A DNA stretch of 50,981 bases from Hypsibius dujardini (lineage: Eukaryota; Tardigrada; Eutardigrada; Parachela; Hypsibiidae). The stretch is taken from positions 1 to 50,981 of the forward strand of contig LRSR01000763.1 of assembly GCA_001579985.1 (NCBI GenBank), written 5' to 3'. The notes below the pieces were generated by a model that worked only from the letters and a program-made list of their open reading frames with translations, did not search any database and was not told the DNA's origin. Below, piece after piece: positions 1-11,310 of the stretch; positions within the stretch are counted from its first letter, which is position 1; each line of letters begins with the position of its first letter. The translations under genes were made by a program, and so were the position numbers.

Positions 1-1159
1 TCACTGTGTGATTGCCTAATGTGCACACAACCGTGTAAATCACCGTGGACAACAAAAACAGAACCGTCTTTGTAGTAAGTGTACTTTCTTGACTGCTCAG
101 AACGACAATGAACACCCAAAAATATTCACCGTTATAAGGTCGCGGCAATTTTACAACTGAATAAAATGAAAAAGATATAGAACGAATTCGATAAACCGAA
201 AAACGCTGTGACTTAGAAACCCGAAGCTGTGACTCAGAAAGTGTCGTATTGGTTAAACTTGACGGTCCCATCTGGAAGCTATGACAACGTTACACTGAGT
301 GGGCGATGCATGGTGAGGCCCATGTACCTGAAGGAAAACACGTAACCAGCAAAATAAGATCACGTTTTCTTACCGTTCAGAATGACTGACACTTGAACTT
401 GGAAGGAAGAACTTTCCGGTCTTTGAAATAGAGCGTATATAAAACATAAATGAAGTCACATCTATGACCTGCACACCATGTTCAGCGGAAACATGGGAAA
501 AGAGGACTCACCCTTTTAGATTCTGGAGATGATTCGCGTTGCTGAACAGAAAATCGATAATAAACTATTGCTGGACTTCGACTTATATACCCCAACGGAG
601 CCATACCATTTGTCGAAAGTCTGATCCTACGTTTCAACCCCGTATTCCGTCTGAGTCTCGTTCATGGCACAACCCTCTTTTCTGTCTGTTTTTTTTCGAA
701 ATTCATCTGATTAGTCCAAAGTTTCTATTGGCTCAAAAGTCGGGAAAATGCATACAATTCCCACAGGATTCTCACAGGATGAAAGACTCATCTACTCCTT
801 CGAGCAGCAAGTCCAGGAAAAGGTTGATCGCATAAGATCAGTGCTGCTTCACCAAGGACATGATTGACACCATGCAATTCGTCATCGAGCTCGAGGAAAG
901 CCGCCGGAAGTGGAGCTGGGTCCCCATTCCTCCGTTCCCGAGCAAGCGTTAAACGTCATCAATCGTCAGCAAGACTTGTCTGTCTGTTCAGCTATTCCCT
1001 ACTTACAAGAAGACGATGGAATGCCTTTACTATGAACTTTTGTTTTGTGATCCTGCCTTGATGTACGGCAAGTGGTACGACGATGACCAATTAAAGATGT
1101 CGGTTCAGTTCTGGCCAGCCTGTCCGGCACCAGTTTAAGCCCAAAAAGTACATGTCCAG
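1..1159. other. No supported gene; possible exon relics
   Basis: No convincing gene. Short open stretches on the plus strand at about 770-840 and 860-945 read as amphipathic peptides but sit in different frames, end quickly and show no clear splice pairing. They could be decayed exons of a gene to the left or chance. I recognise no family. Confidence 0.3.
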
Positions 1160-1289
1160 TGACCTTTAAAGGTCATCTAAGGTCACATCAGTCTATTTAA
1201 GTTCTAATTAAGTCCCCATTCACTTTAACTCACAACTCCAATCACAACTCCGATGACCTTCATAGGTCACCAAAGGTCACCAAAGTCAG
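1160..1289. promoter_or_regulatory. Two AGGTCA half-site arrays with 10-bp periodicity
   Basis: Array 1: TGACCT at 1160, AGGTCA at 1170 and 1180. Array 2: TGACCT at 1254, AGGTCA at 1264 and 1274, and a degenerate AGTCAG at 1284. Every spacer is 4 bases, giving one everted (ER4) and at least one direct (DR4) arrangement per array. AGGTCA is the canonical nuclear-receptor half-site, and DR4 is used by several NR heterodimers. Binding is inference. No gene start is recognised next to the arrays. Confidence 0.5.
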
Positions 1290-1313
1290 CTTGATGGCCT
1301 AATATGCTGCTTA

Positions 1314-1873
1314 GGGGTCCACGCTAATAAATTTCTCAGTTGTTACGCGATTGGGATAATTTCAAATTCACATTAAAGAGCCGAATTATTGCAGCAATTT
1401 CGTTATTAAAAAATAGTTTTTGTTGTTTTATTTTAGGTCTCCAGTTTGGTCTAAAGTTAGGGATGCAGATTTAAAAAACTGGCTGAACCCTGCGTAATTT
1501 TCTTTTTTCTCAAATCAAAGTTGCCGTCAAATTGATTTTTTCTTTTGCATGGAATAGCCCCATCGAAGTACTACATCATACGTGTTTTAAATTTTTGTTG
1601 CTCAAGCTCTGCTTCGAGAAATGCGAACCAGTTTTGATCTGGGTCAGCGAACTTGGCAAAATCTACCATTAACCAGGCCATGCTTAATTTATAGGTCTTG
1701 CCACAAACCAATGCATAGCACCTGTCCTGCTATTGCCCCAACGTCGAACCAAGCAAATGTTTCACAGACCTATAGGTCGTCTTTCGAAGTACGGCATTCA
1801 TTTTTTATCAGTTCATATACGGTTACGTTCAACAATTTTAATGTAGTGCCAAAACTTCTCCCGCACCCGATAA
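1314..1873 (-). repeat. Dispersed repeat copy A with coding relic
   Basis: About 560 bases that match 45226-45786 in the same orientation by eye, with small indels and substitutions. Read on the minus strand, both copies share a peptide containing DFAKFADPDQNWFAFL and end at the same TAG. This copy has an in-frame TAG upstream where copy B has a sense codon, and upstream frames are broken. It is probably a relic of an unrecognised mobile or duplicated gene. The family is unknown. Confidence 0.7.
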
Positions 1874-2199
1874 GAGCGAACGTGAATTTGAAATGTGGCA
1901 CTTATTCGCCGACCTTCTCGAAGAGGACGAGAGAGGGCCAGAAGGCCGTGGTTGGTGTATTCCGGAATGCCGAGTCGTGCCTTGTTTTTGTTTGATTAGT
2001 CATTATCAGTTAGCTGTCTAGAAATATATATACCCCAGAAACTTCTTTCAATTTTTCTCTGTTTTTCTCAAAACGTTATGAAGAGCTAAGAAAACACGAC
2101 GAGAGGTCGAATAGACATAAACTCAGCAAGATACGATCGCGAAAAGTCGCCGTCCAACCATGGCCGATTGATTGATCAATCTACTACCAATCTATCAAG

Positions 2200-2790
2200 C
2201 CAATATCAACCGGAGACATTGATTTCTTGAAGAATTTGCGACTGATTTATTGATTAATGGCAGCTAAATTTACACCAATCAATCAAACACTAGGTTTGAT
2301 TAGGAAGTTGAGTGTGAACTATTAAATATGACTAACTCATAAATTTTTTTATGGGTTTTGAATGGTGCCACTGGCAATCGGTTTAGAATCCCACCACTAA
2401 ATGAGATTCCCATGTGTGATGGAACGCCAAGGGTGGGTGAGCGAGCGAGCCCTCGCTCCTTGACCCATCACTCATGGGTTTAAGGTCATAAGAGAATGGC
2501 ATCGTTTATACGAATATATACTATACTACTATATACTATATATATATACTATGAATCATAGTAGGATAATGCTGTTGCGGGCTTTCAATTTTGCTGATTC
2601 AGTCCAACTATTTTCTAGTTTTAAGTGTTAAGTCTCTTTTCAAAATATTCGCAAAAAACTTCCTAATGAAAACTGGTGTTTGATTGAGTAGTTGGTGCAA
2701 CGTTTGCTGTCAGTTATCAATAAATTAGTCACCGGTTCGGCTGCAAAATAAATGTATCTAACTGATTTGAGCTTAATTGATTCATTGCGA
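2200..2790. mobile_element. MITE-like element with long inverted arms
   Basis: The left arm near 2248-2315 matches the reverse complement of about 2650-2735; shared blocks include TCAATCAAACAC and ATTAGGAAGTT. The centre (2345-2480) resembles the interior of the element at 34791-35325, including GAGCGAG-rich inverted blocks and CCCATG ends. Exact ends and target duplication are unclear. There is no coding capacity. Confidence 0.55.
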
Positions 2791-3265
2791 CTAAATTTTG
2801 CGTTGTCGTATCTCGTTGAGGTTTTTTGTCCGATCTCGTGTTTTATTTTTCAGCCTGCCGTAGCTTTTGTAAATTATCTATCTCAAACAAACTGAAACAA
2901 GTTTCAGGAGGGTACATTTGTAGATGTCCGGCATTCAGCAATCAAACTGTCAGAACTCAGCCCCTTGACTTAGGATCGAATTTCTGATGATGCCAATCGA
3001 CTCTGAATCATCGAACGGATTAAGAATCATGTTCAAACTAAAAATATGACTAGTCGATCTCTGTGTTAACGCAACGCATAGGCAAAGCGGCTTTGCCCAT
3101 CTGAAGCGTGAATTCGTGCCGTATAGAAATAGGAAAAAGTTAACGCTGTCTAATATATCAAACCGTCTTGATACAGTTAAAGCGGCCATGTTGGCAACTA
3201 GCAGCAGTACGCCAACCCATTCGGTTCATTCGGGTGGACACTTGACAACCGGCGTTATCCTGTGA

Positions 3266-4033
3266 AAAATGTTCTTTGATGAATTTCTGTCAAAATTTCA
3301 GAACTGTGGCCACCAAGGTATCTTTATAGAACTCCGAATACTGATATCCGTGAAGTCGGCTCAATCCGATTGGTGCATACCGGCTAAAAGCTCCACAAAA
3401 TATCATTGGATTCGTGCCTTTTGCCTTCTGAATCTGGAGGGCCTTGTCGAACCAAATTTTTCAAGCTAAAAAGCAAACCTGCAAAGAAAAAATTGCATTT
3501 AGTCAAGGAACCAACCAACAGACGTATCTTGAATCGGTCTCCTTTCAAGGTAAACATCATTTCATCGGAAAAAAAAATTTCCAATCCGTAGTTAGTTTCC
3601 TTCATTTCCTCAGGCATATTTTCCTCCATATGCGTGGAATGCTTTATTCTTTCTATCTTGTTACTGTCAATTAAATTGCCCATGAACGCTGTAATGTGAT
3701 GGCTGCGAAATTTGTCGAGCCTTTTTCGAACGGTGTTCTCCCCGTTTTCGGTCCTTTCTGCATCTTGTAGGCGTCTAGCATATCGTTTTGTTGCCATCGT
3801 CCGCTTTTCCTTAACAAAGGCATGCAGCTGACAGTTTTCCAATATGCTGGTTTTTCGACGAGAACCTTTCTTCTCACTAGAATAGCCATGACGTCAACGA
3901 AGCAGAATTTTTGCAGCACATTTCTAGTCCAAGATCCTTCTTTTTTGAAAGTTGCTGCAATATTTTTCATACTCCTTCCTTCTGCCGTTAAGTATGAACT
4001 AACTTCAAGAGGAATTCGCCTTCCTTTTACCAT
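3266..4033 (-). pseudogene. Tc1/mariner-type transposase relic
   Basis: On the minus strand, an N-terminal stretch beginning MVKGRRIPLEV with a helix-turn-helix-like block (SYLTAEGRSMKNIAATFKK) is followed, in a shifted frame, by a block with FFSDEMMFTLKGDRF. The latter resembles the first catalytic region (SDE-x-F) of Tc1/mariner DDE transposases. At least one frameshift separates them, so no complete protein can be made. I could not define terminal repeats. The exact clade is uncertain. Confidence 0.5.
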
Positions 4034-4374
4034 TTTGAAAAACCATTTTTTTTATTAAATCAAATCAATCAAACGGCAGAAAAAACCGCAGTCATGAACA
4101 GCTGCAAAAACAACGGACAAAAATTCCACTTCGGCTATTTTGGGTAGTTTCCCTGCGGTTAAGTTGTTGCAGGCCTATACCAGGTAAACTACCATTTGTT
4201 TTTGAGATCGCGAAATAAGCAAATCGTGGGCCACTCGGTTCAATTACCGGCATCTTTTGATATTCAAACATCTTATTGTTACACCCGTCGGACCACATCA
4301 CTCTTTATGCGCAAAACGTTTATGTTGTGCAAGGAGAGTTTTTCGGGGTGCTGACTGTAGAGATGTTCAAGCAA

Positions 4375-4470
4375 ACCGGCAAAAGCGTAACGTAAATTTA
4401 GGCGTAAGGCCCGCTAAGTTTACGCTTACGCTTACGTTTAAGCACTCGGCGTAAGGATCTGAGCGTAAAG
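4375..4470. repeat. GCGTAA/TTACGC motif cluster
   Basis: A dense run of GCGTAA and its complement TTACGC in both orientations (for example 4385, 4402, 4424 and 4451). It resembles the CGCTAA-rich subterminal arrays at 46.8-47.7 kb in style but not in exact word. It may be the subterminal region of a hAT-like element whose other end was not found. Confidence 0.35.
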
Positions 4471-4812
4471 CGCAAGAGCAGAAAATTTCAAGGAATCCAT
4501 TCTACCATTCATTCCAAATTTTCCTACTCCGTTCTTACGTCGAAACTTCAAACCCATTGCCCCTTACATGAGGAAGTGGCGTAAGAAATTAATCATTAAC
4601 CGTAAGAGAGGCCACACCCCGTACCTTATTCCTACTGGTCGGTGTCCTTAATGCCTAATAACAACGCCAAATGATGACGAACCGTTTATTAGAACAACTT
4701 TCAGCTGCTCAAAGTAACAAATGGCACGCCGTCTGCCAAGAACGCAATTATTCGACTTTTTTAAATCCTACCGTATAATTTTAACAGCTTCGCGGTTTGC
4801 GGCGATTAAAAA

Positions 4813-5469
4813 ATGAGAAACCGCAACCGCAGACATTCCTCTACTACTACCAGTATAATGAGTCCATATCGTATAGTCATAGATGAACATGTCTTATTAA
4901 TTAAAGATTGTGTTTATTTAACTCGAAATACTTTCCCGGCTCACCTCAACATACTCTGGCCTCAGCTTAACCTCAAGGATTCTCTACAGTCTGGCTTCCA
5001 GAAAACCGGACTCTTCCCTTTCAATGACAAAATCATCTGGCAAACTTTTTCTACCGCAGCCAGAATAATGTCACTGCCTGTTAACCTCAACAAAGATTCC
5101 CTCTTTGACGAGGAACAAATCTTTCGCGGATCACTCAAGCACCTGCGCTTATCGAAGCCAAACATCGACTCGACATTCCGCTCTATTCGCCGCCAGATTA
5201 GTGGAACCACTGCCGGACACGACATCGCGATGAGCACGCATCAACGACTGAACAACTCCATTCCTTCGAAAATGCGAAAAGTGAAAGACAATCGACTGGA
5301 TACCTCTGCTGAAAAGATATGGAGCGAAGTGTCCGTCCGGGTTGCCCTTGAAGAGCGCTTATCAAAGCTTAAGAAGTTGTTAAAAAGATACTGGAAAAAC
5401 AAAAGACCACTGCTTCTCCTAAGAAATCAGACATGCAAAAGAAGCCTGTTAAAAGGCATGAAAATTTAG
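4813..5469 (+). pseudogene. pogo/Jerky-type DDE transposase C-terminal fragment
   Basis: A 218-residue open frame. Residues about 50-75 contain SLQSGFQKTGLFPFNDKII, matching the typical end of DDE_1 (pogo, Tigger, Jerky) transposases, where a region like 'I-x-x-GF-x-x-TG-I-x-P-x-N' follows the catalytic core. The remainder is basic and Lys/Leu-rich at the end. No catalytic core or HTH precedes it in frame, so this is a 5'-truncated relic, although the frame itself is intact. Domestication cannot be excluded but there is no evidence for it. Confidence 0.55.
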
Positions 5470-5700
5470 GAAAGCCGATAAGACGTGTTGTCAAACAAAC
5501 TCTCATCGAAGCGTTGTCTAGCGAGCCGAAATAAAATAACGCAGAAACCTGAATGATACATGCCTGATTAATATTACGCCGTTTCCAGAGATTGTTCATT
5601 ATAATAATTATTTCAGCGCCCCTTTACTTGATTGATAATGGCGCAGGATAGCAATACCAATTTGAGTAATCCAAAGCCAAGGGCGCCTCATACTAGCAGA

Positions 5701-5754
5701 GTGAGCCGATTTATCGACCAAATAGAGGTGAGCCGAAATACAGACTTTGCCTCA
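5701..5754. mobile_element. Solo arm of the TGAGGCAAAG MITE family
   Basis: It matches the right arm of the 47240-47471 element: GTGAGCCGATTTATCGACCA, then AGCCGAAATACA and CTTTGCCTCA followed by TA. Only one arm is visible, so this is a fragment. Confidence 0.6.
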
Positions 5755-5760
5755 TAGAGT

Positions 5761-6572
5761 TTTCGAAAACAGTATAGCGGTACAGTATAGAAAACTACCG
5801 AATTCTCTACACCGTGCCAATACAAGCATACGGTGGTACAAAAATCGGGTTTCTATACACACGAAATCAAACAAAACAATTCATTCCGTTCGACTGTTGT
5901 AATATGCATTTTTAATCAAATTACAAATTTGCGATCGCAGATTTCTAAGGCAAATCAATTTAGCCGTTATAGCAATTGCTAAAACAGTAACAATGTTTAG
6001 TCGGGCTCCCATTTTTTGAAACTGTTTAAAATGCCGCTAAAATCGTTAGTATGTTTTGTTTTCTATACTTGTGCCGCTTAATTTTATACAGTTTGCGAAA
6101 CGCCAAAAATCCTTGCAGTATGTGTATAAGTACAGTAGGAAATTTTGCACTGTACTGAAACTCTGTAAAGTTTGCGAAAACTCTCTATTAATTGTACGCT
6201 TTGCAATAAACCAAAACTCACTTCGGTATATTTTTTTTATATATATATAGAGGTCTCGTTAAAAAATAAAATTGTAACGGTCATAAAATCAAGAAATCAG
6301 TGGAAGAAATCCTGTTTCAGACGCAAGACGAATTAACTATCAAATGATCGCAATCTTGTGCTCCATTCTTTGAATCAATCAAACACTGGTGTCAATTCAC
6401 ACGTGTTTTCTTCAACCCAACATGTTCCCGTGTTTTCACTCAGATTATACAGTACACGCAGCACATTCCAATCAGCTGTTGTTTATCGCTCGCTCCTACG
6501 CATTTGGCTGGACTGGATAGATTCCGTTCTTCTCCCCTTGGTCCAATCTATTCTTTGTTATTGGAGGGTTAA
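5761..6572. other. Intergenic, upstream of CYB5D2
   Basis: AT-rich, with no supportable gene. Short repeats of ATCAATCAAACAC (about 6375) echo the MITE arm near 2278. The last few hundred bases presumably contain the CYB5D2 promoter; I see no clear TATA box. Confidence 0.4.
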
Positions 6573-8090
6573 ATGGAGGATTCAGTGCGTCGCCGGGTGG
6601 GTGAACGCGAGGCGCAAACCGAATCTGCCACTTCGCAAACCAGCACCGACTTCTCTGACGAAGATCTCTCTGATAGCGATTTCACTCCTGTTAGGTTTGT
6701 CCCGCTGAATTTCCTATCAATCTCTCCTTGTTTAGCACCATTTTTGTAGTGAAGGGGATGGCAAAGTACGCTCAGGAATCCTCAACCCCCTCAAGGTCAG
6801 TAGATGACTATTTGCTCTACAATCAACCAATCAATCGACGAAGCTAGGCTCCTGATTCCAGCCAGAGCAAATGCTCGATCAATCAGCCAATCAATCGCTG
6901 GCCTACATCTTTAACAGGTTGTTCTCATCCTGACTACGGCGCTAGCGGTCTTCTTGCTCTTCCGCGATCAGAGTTCCTTCCTTCGGACGCTCGATGAACC
7001 CACTGGATCTCCCGTAAAGTCTTCAAAATCTTCTGGTGAAGGGCAGACCGGCAAGACCGTTGTCAATGGCATCACTATATGGGCCAAGGAAGAATTGGCT
7101 AAATTCACCGGCGTCGATGAGAAATTACCCGTTTTGCTGGCCTATATGGGGGTAAGAACCATTTTGTCTGACTTGCTTAAATCTTATTCTTATGGGACGC
7201 GTTTTTTATAGAAAGTATACGACGTCAGTAAAGGACGGCGACATTACGGTCCAGGTGGCTCTTATCAGTTCTTCTCTGGTGAGTCGGCGGTTGATTGATT
7301 GCTTCCTCATTTCTCACAGAACGTTTTTGAATTTTTAGTCGAGCACTTGGTTGATGATTTTCGGGCTTTGGTTTCAAGGGTTCGCGGTAATTTACCTTTT
7401 AATTAGTTTCTTCCTTACTAATGAACAGGCAAGGATGCGACTCGGTCTTTCTTGACTGGTGACTTCAAGAACGATCTGACCGACAACCTCGATGGTATTG
7501 CTGAGTCAAGTTACGGGGACATTGAGAACTGGGATAACACATATTCCAAGAGTGCTGACTACAAGCAAGTTGGGGTGCTGTGTGGCTATTTCTATCAGTG
7601 CGTTGGCGACAAGAATCCCGGCCAGCCAACTGGTGAGGCCTCACCTGGTCTAAATATTCTTGACAGCAGTTGCAGCAGTTGCAGTATAGTACGGTTCACT
7701 TTTTCTTTAGAGAAGCTCCTTCACGTGGAACGTATGGCCGCCAAGTCAAAAGTGGATGCTGCCAAGGAGAATGAGATTTTTGTCGAGTTTCCGCAGTGTA
7801 ATTCCGAGTGGAGCCAAGAAAAGGGTGGACGAGTCTGGTGCAGCGACAAGAGGTTAGTCAAAGACCGCGCCACCATAAATTATTGCTATGCTCAGCTTGA
7901 ATCTACATTGTTTTACAGTGGCGGAATTGATCGAAACTGGAGTGGACTTCCGCGGTTGTTCCTGACTCAGAAAGATGGGAAGAAATCTACCCGCTGTGCC
8001 TGTGTCCACCCGGACAAGGTGAAGGATCCGCGTGTTGAATTGTATCCCTCCTGCCCTCCGGACGCTGACAGCTGCAAGCTGCAACAGTGA
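6573..8090 (+). CDS. CYB5D2: Neuferricin-like cytochrome b5-domain membrane protein
   Basis: Exons 6573-6694, 6750-6795, 6918-7151, 7212-7278, 7429-7632, 7711-7852 and 7919-8090 join in phase to 328 residues. The N-terminal 56 residues are acidic/Ser-rich; one membrane segment follows (VVLILTTALAVFLLF). The MAPR/cytochrome b5-like heme- or steroid-binding domain contains VYDVSKGRRHYGPGGSY and GKDATRSFLTGDF, as in CYB5D2. The Cys-rich tail (CNSEWS, WCS, CACVHP, CPP) also matches. The family binds heme and is linked to neural development in vertebrates. The N-terminal extension is longer than in the roughly 264-residue human protein. Exon 2 has two possible acceptors; only the one at 6750 keeps phase. 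Confidence 0.9.
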
Positions 8091-8346
8091 TCAAGTTCAC
8101 CTGATTGCCAGTTTTTTTTACCTTTTATCAACTCTCCAGTTTTCAATGTGATGTCATGAAACATTTTTCCGCCACAACTTTCATTCAGACATTTCCAGAA
8201 ATGACTCCTTACAGACTACTGCACGTTTTCTATTTCATAAAAGGACCAACCAATGATGCCGCTTGATTATGTACCTTTCCTTTTTTTATTAGCGTGATCG
8301 TCTTGATCCATCATCCCCATTGTTGATTGGGAATTGGGATAAGGGA

Positions 8347-8793
8347 ACATTCAACAATGACGTCAGCGCCTGATATTAGGCGACCTTACCCCCTCCCTTT
8401 CGTCAGAGCTCGTCAGAAATTCTTAGATCCCCCTTGTTCTTCAAGCCCTGACGTCAGTTCGAGCCGACACCCTCCCCCTACATCTGCTAAAAGTTATATT
8501 GGCAAGTATTGGCAAGTCGCGTTCGACAACTTTGCCACAAACTCAACGTTGCACTTCTGGTCTACCTGTTTAAGTGCCATCGCTTCCGTCGAATTTTTTC
8601 CGTTGAGTTGATGGAGGATACCACAAAAAGCTCAATAAAGATAAAACTTTAGCAGAGGCTGAGAATTGGCGAAAAATCGAAACGATATATGCTGACGTCA
8701 GCCACGTCTGGACCCCCACCCCCTTGGCGTCAGAGCTCGTCATCAAAGTACAACCCCCTACCCTACAAGGCGCTGACGTCATTGTTGAACGTT
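8347..8793. mobile_element. Palindromic element carrying four TGACGTCA sites
   Basis: The left end (CATTCAACAATGACGTCAGC) matches the reverse complement of the right end (about 8769-8792); further inverted blocks include GTCAGAGCTCGTCA. TGACGTCA occurs at 8358, 8449, 8693 and 8774. There is no ORF of note. It looks like a MITE. It sits between CYB5D2 and the OST3/OST6 start, ending about 230 bases upstream of that ATG. TGACGTCA is the CREB/ATF palindrome; use as an enhancer is inference. Confidence 0.65.
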
Positions 8794-9020
8794 ATAGGTT
8801 CAGCCGTTCATTATTTGCGCTGATTTGTTCCAGTAAAATTGTCAAGTTCGAAAATTAGTCAGTAAATATTTTTTGTTTTAACTGTAGACCAAGTCATAAA
8901 AATCCACGTCACAGCTGATTTGTCGTTCTCCCTCTTACATTTTATTTCTTTTCGGCGGCTCTTCTGTCCAAAAACCGTACGTGTTTGAGTTGTTTTGTCT
9001 AGCGGCGCACGTCTTCCACC

Positions 9021-10985
9021 ATGGCTACCGTGCAATGGAGGAGAACCATTGGAACGCTTTGCGTGTTGGCGGTGACTCTGCTGACATTTTGCGCTTTTTC
9101 CTCGGTTTCGGTAAGTGTTTCTGCCTCAGAAGCGGGAAAGGAATTTTAGCCTGGGATATGCAATATGGATTGTGGATATTGTATTTGATGGCTTTGGTGG
9201 TATTGCAGGGTGCGGTATCGCTGAACGATCGCGTGCAGAAGCTGCTTGAATTAAGCAACCAAAGATCAATAATTAAGTTGAATAACGAAAAATACCGCGA
9301 GTTCGTCAAGACGTTACCCCGAAATTATTCGGTCATTCTCATGCTGACGGCACTTAATCCTAGTCGTGGCTGCCAAGTGTGCCAGTAAGTGTCGATCCGA
9401 TGGTGGGCTTTCATCCGTGGTCGCATCTTTAAGTTGATTGGTTGATTGTGTGATGCTGCGTGGATTGATTGATTAGTCTGTTGCAGAGTGGGTGTTGATT
9501 ACATTCGCTTGATTGATCTTTTAAACGTATTTACGCCAGGATCACTAATGCGCATTTCTAGGCGCTTTGGACCGTCGTTATTAAGGGTTTTTATTTAATC
9601 TGTTGACAGAGCAGCGCATGAGGAATACCAAGTTGTTGCGGACTCTTGGAGACTGTCGGGCGGAAGCGACAAGCTCTTTTTCACCATGGTCGATTACGAC
9701 GAAGGACACGACGTCTTCAACAGCGTATGTTCCAATTTAAGTGCTTTGCATACGTGAAAGAATTGCAGTCGACGGATCGTTTACGTATTGGTTGTGTATC
9801 TTATGTAGCTGAAGGCAAACACGGCGCCGGTATTTATGCACGTCCCTCCACAGGGCAAATTGAAAGAAGCCGACACTCTCAACATCCAAGCGTGAGATAG
9901 TGTCTTCCGCATTCTTCTTGCTTGTTGAAAATTAGTTGCCATTTCAAGTTTTTGTCCTGTCTAGTGTGGGTTATAACGCAGAAGTGATTGCCAAATGGAT
10001 CGCTGAACGAACCGGTGTGAATGTGAGTGACTTGCCGTATCCCATTCCCAATGCTCTTGGAGAGGCTTTAGATTCTTAGTTAATTCATTTCTTTCTCACT
10101 TATTCTGACAGATGCGCATAGTGCGCAAGCCAAACTACGGTGGTGTGGTGGCGTTCAGTCTTCTGATGCTGCTGGTTGCCGGATTCCTTTACCTCCGCCG
10201 GAACAGTTTGGAGTTTTTATACAACAAGAACATGTATGCCTGGATAGTGGTGGTAAGTCCAAGCATACTATTGTGCTTTGAGTAGGAGCGACATTCAGCA
10301 CGCATAGCCTTTTTTATAGGCCCTTATCCTGTTTATGACGTCTGGCCAAATGTGGAACCACATCAGGGGTAGGCCTGTTTTGCTGTTGCGCTTATCAAAA
10401 GAACAATTTGGACAGTTTTCTTTGCACACTGTTAGGTCCTCCGTTTATGCAGCGCCATCCTCAATCTAAGCAATGGGTACGTACGTCCATTGCATCTTCT
10501 GCTAAGGCCGACAAATTCCTGTATTCTATTGTTACAGATGTACATCCACGGCAGCTCTCAAGGCCAATACGTCGCGGAGACGTATATTGTTATGAGTCTC
10601 AGTATGCTTTTCTTCCGGCATGTCTACAGCTTTCGTTTGTTTTATTGAAATTTCTAATTTGCTGCTTAGATTTAGCGGTTGCCATCGGATTTGTCATGCT
10701 CAATGAGGCGGCCAAGTCCACGACAGAGTCCCAGAAGGGTCGCAATAAAGGTATACGATTACTTGTTGAATCTGTCCGGACAAAGAACGTTAACTAATTT
10801 TTCCATTTTCTTCAGTGATGGCGATCGCGGGAATCATCCTGGTGGCTGTCTTTTTCAGCGCGCTCAAATCTATATTTCGAGCAAAGTACCAAGGCTACCC
10901 ATACAGGTAAAAGAGGGCCCGACCAGATTCCTAATCCATAACTGCACTACTCTTCTCCTGCTTTTGCAGTTTCCTCTTCAAGTGA
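9021..10985 (+). CDS. MAGT1: Oligosaccharyltransferase OST3/OST6 subunit (MAGT1/TUSC3 type)
   Basis: Twelve exons: 9021-9110, 9209-9384, 9610-9724, 9809-9891, 9965-10022, 10112-10252, 10320-10368, 10436-10476, 10538-10601, 10670-10750, 10816-10906 and 10970-10985; 334 residues. There is a signal peptide (about residues 1-30) and a lumenal thioredoxin-like domain with [13 protein letters not shown] and a CQVC redox motif, then four membrane segments. Conserved blocks are [29 protein letters not shown] and the C-terminus KYQGYPYSFLFK. The family is the oxidoreductase subunit of STT3B-type oligosaccharyltransferase in the ER, helping glycosylate Cys-proximal sites; MAGT1 is also tied to magnesium transport. 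The ATG (ACCATGG) starts the signal peptide. Whether it is closer to MAGT1 or TUSC3 cannot be decided here. Confidence 0.95.
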
Positions 10986-11310
10986 TCATCTTCGGCCTCT
11001 TTCATTTGTTTCTCCTTTCCTGTCCCACCTGCTCTGAATGCACTTTGTCAGAAGCGTCTGCAGATGCGCCACCATTTCGTTCCCACATCGTTGACACTGT
11101 CCTCCATGTTCGTTTTGTCTGGTTTGCGTTGTGTCTTGCAATGTCGCTGGTTGGTTGGATACTCTTGTTTTATTTATTGATGACTTGTGTGTGTGTGAGA
11201 GAGAGAGGGAGAGAGAGATTGTGCTCTTTGTGAAAGGAAAACATGACATGCGACAGCGAGAGAGATGACAGGGACCAATAATGCTATTGGGTGAACTGAT
11301 TAGATTATAC
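10986..11310. other. Convergent 3' region
   Basis: Tail-to-tail gap between OST3/OST6 (+) and the 11311-11874 gene (-). It contains a GT/GA simple repeat at about 11187-11220. No gene is seen. Confidence 0.5.

Noticed and set aside
539-1061. Open frames that might be exons of a gene entering from the left
   Set aside because: Frames differ, no phase-matched splice sites, no recognisable domain.
1621-1995. Plus-strand ORF conserved in both repeat copies
   Set aside because: The minus-strand reading is more protein-like and shares a stop; the plus frame is likely its shadow.
6748-6795. Alternative CYB5D2 exon 2 starting after TTTAG at 6734
   Set aside because: It cannot keep phase with the membrane-segment exon; only the later acceptor does.
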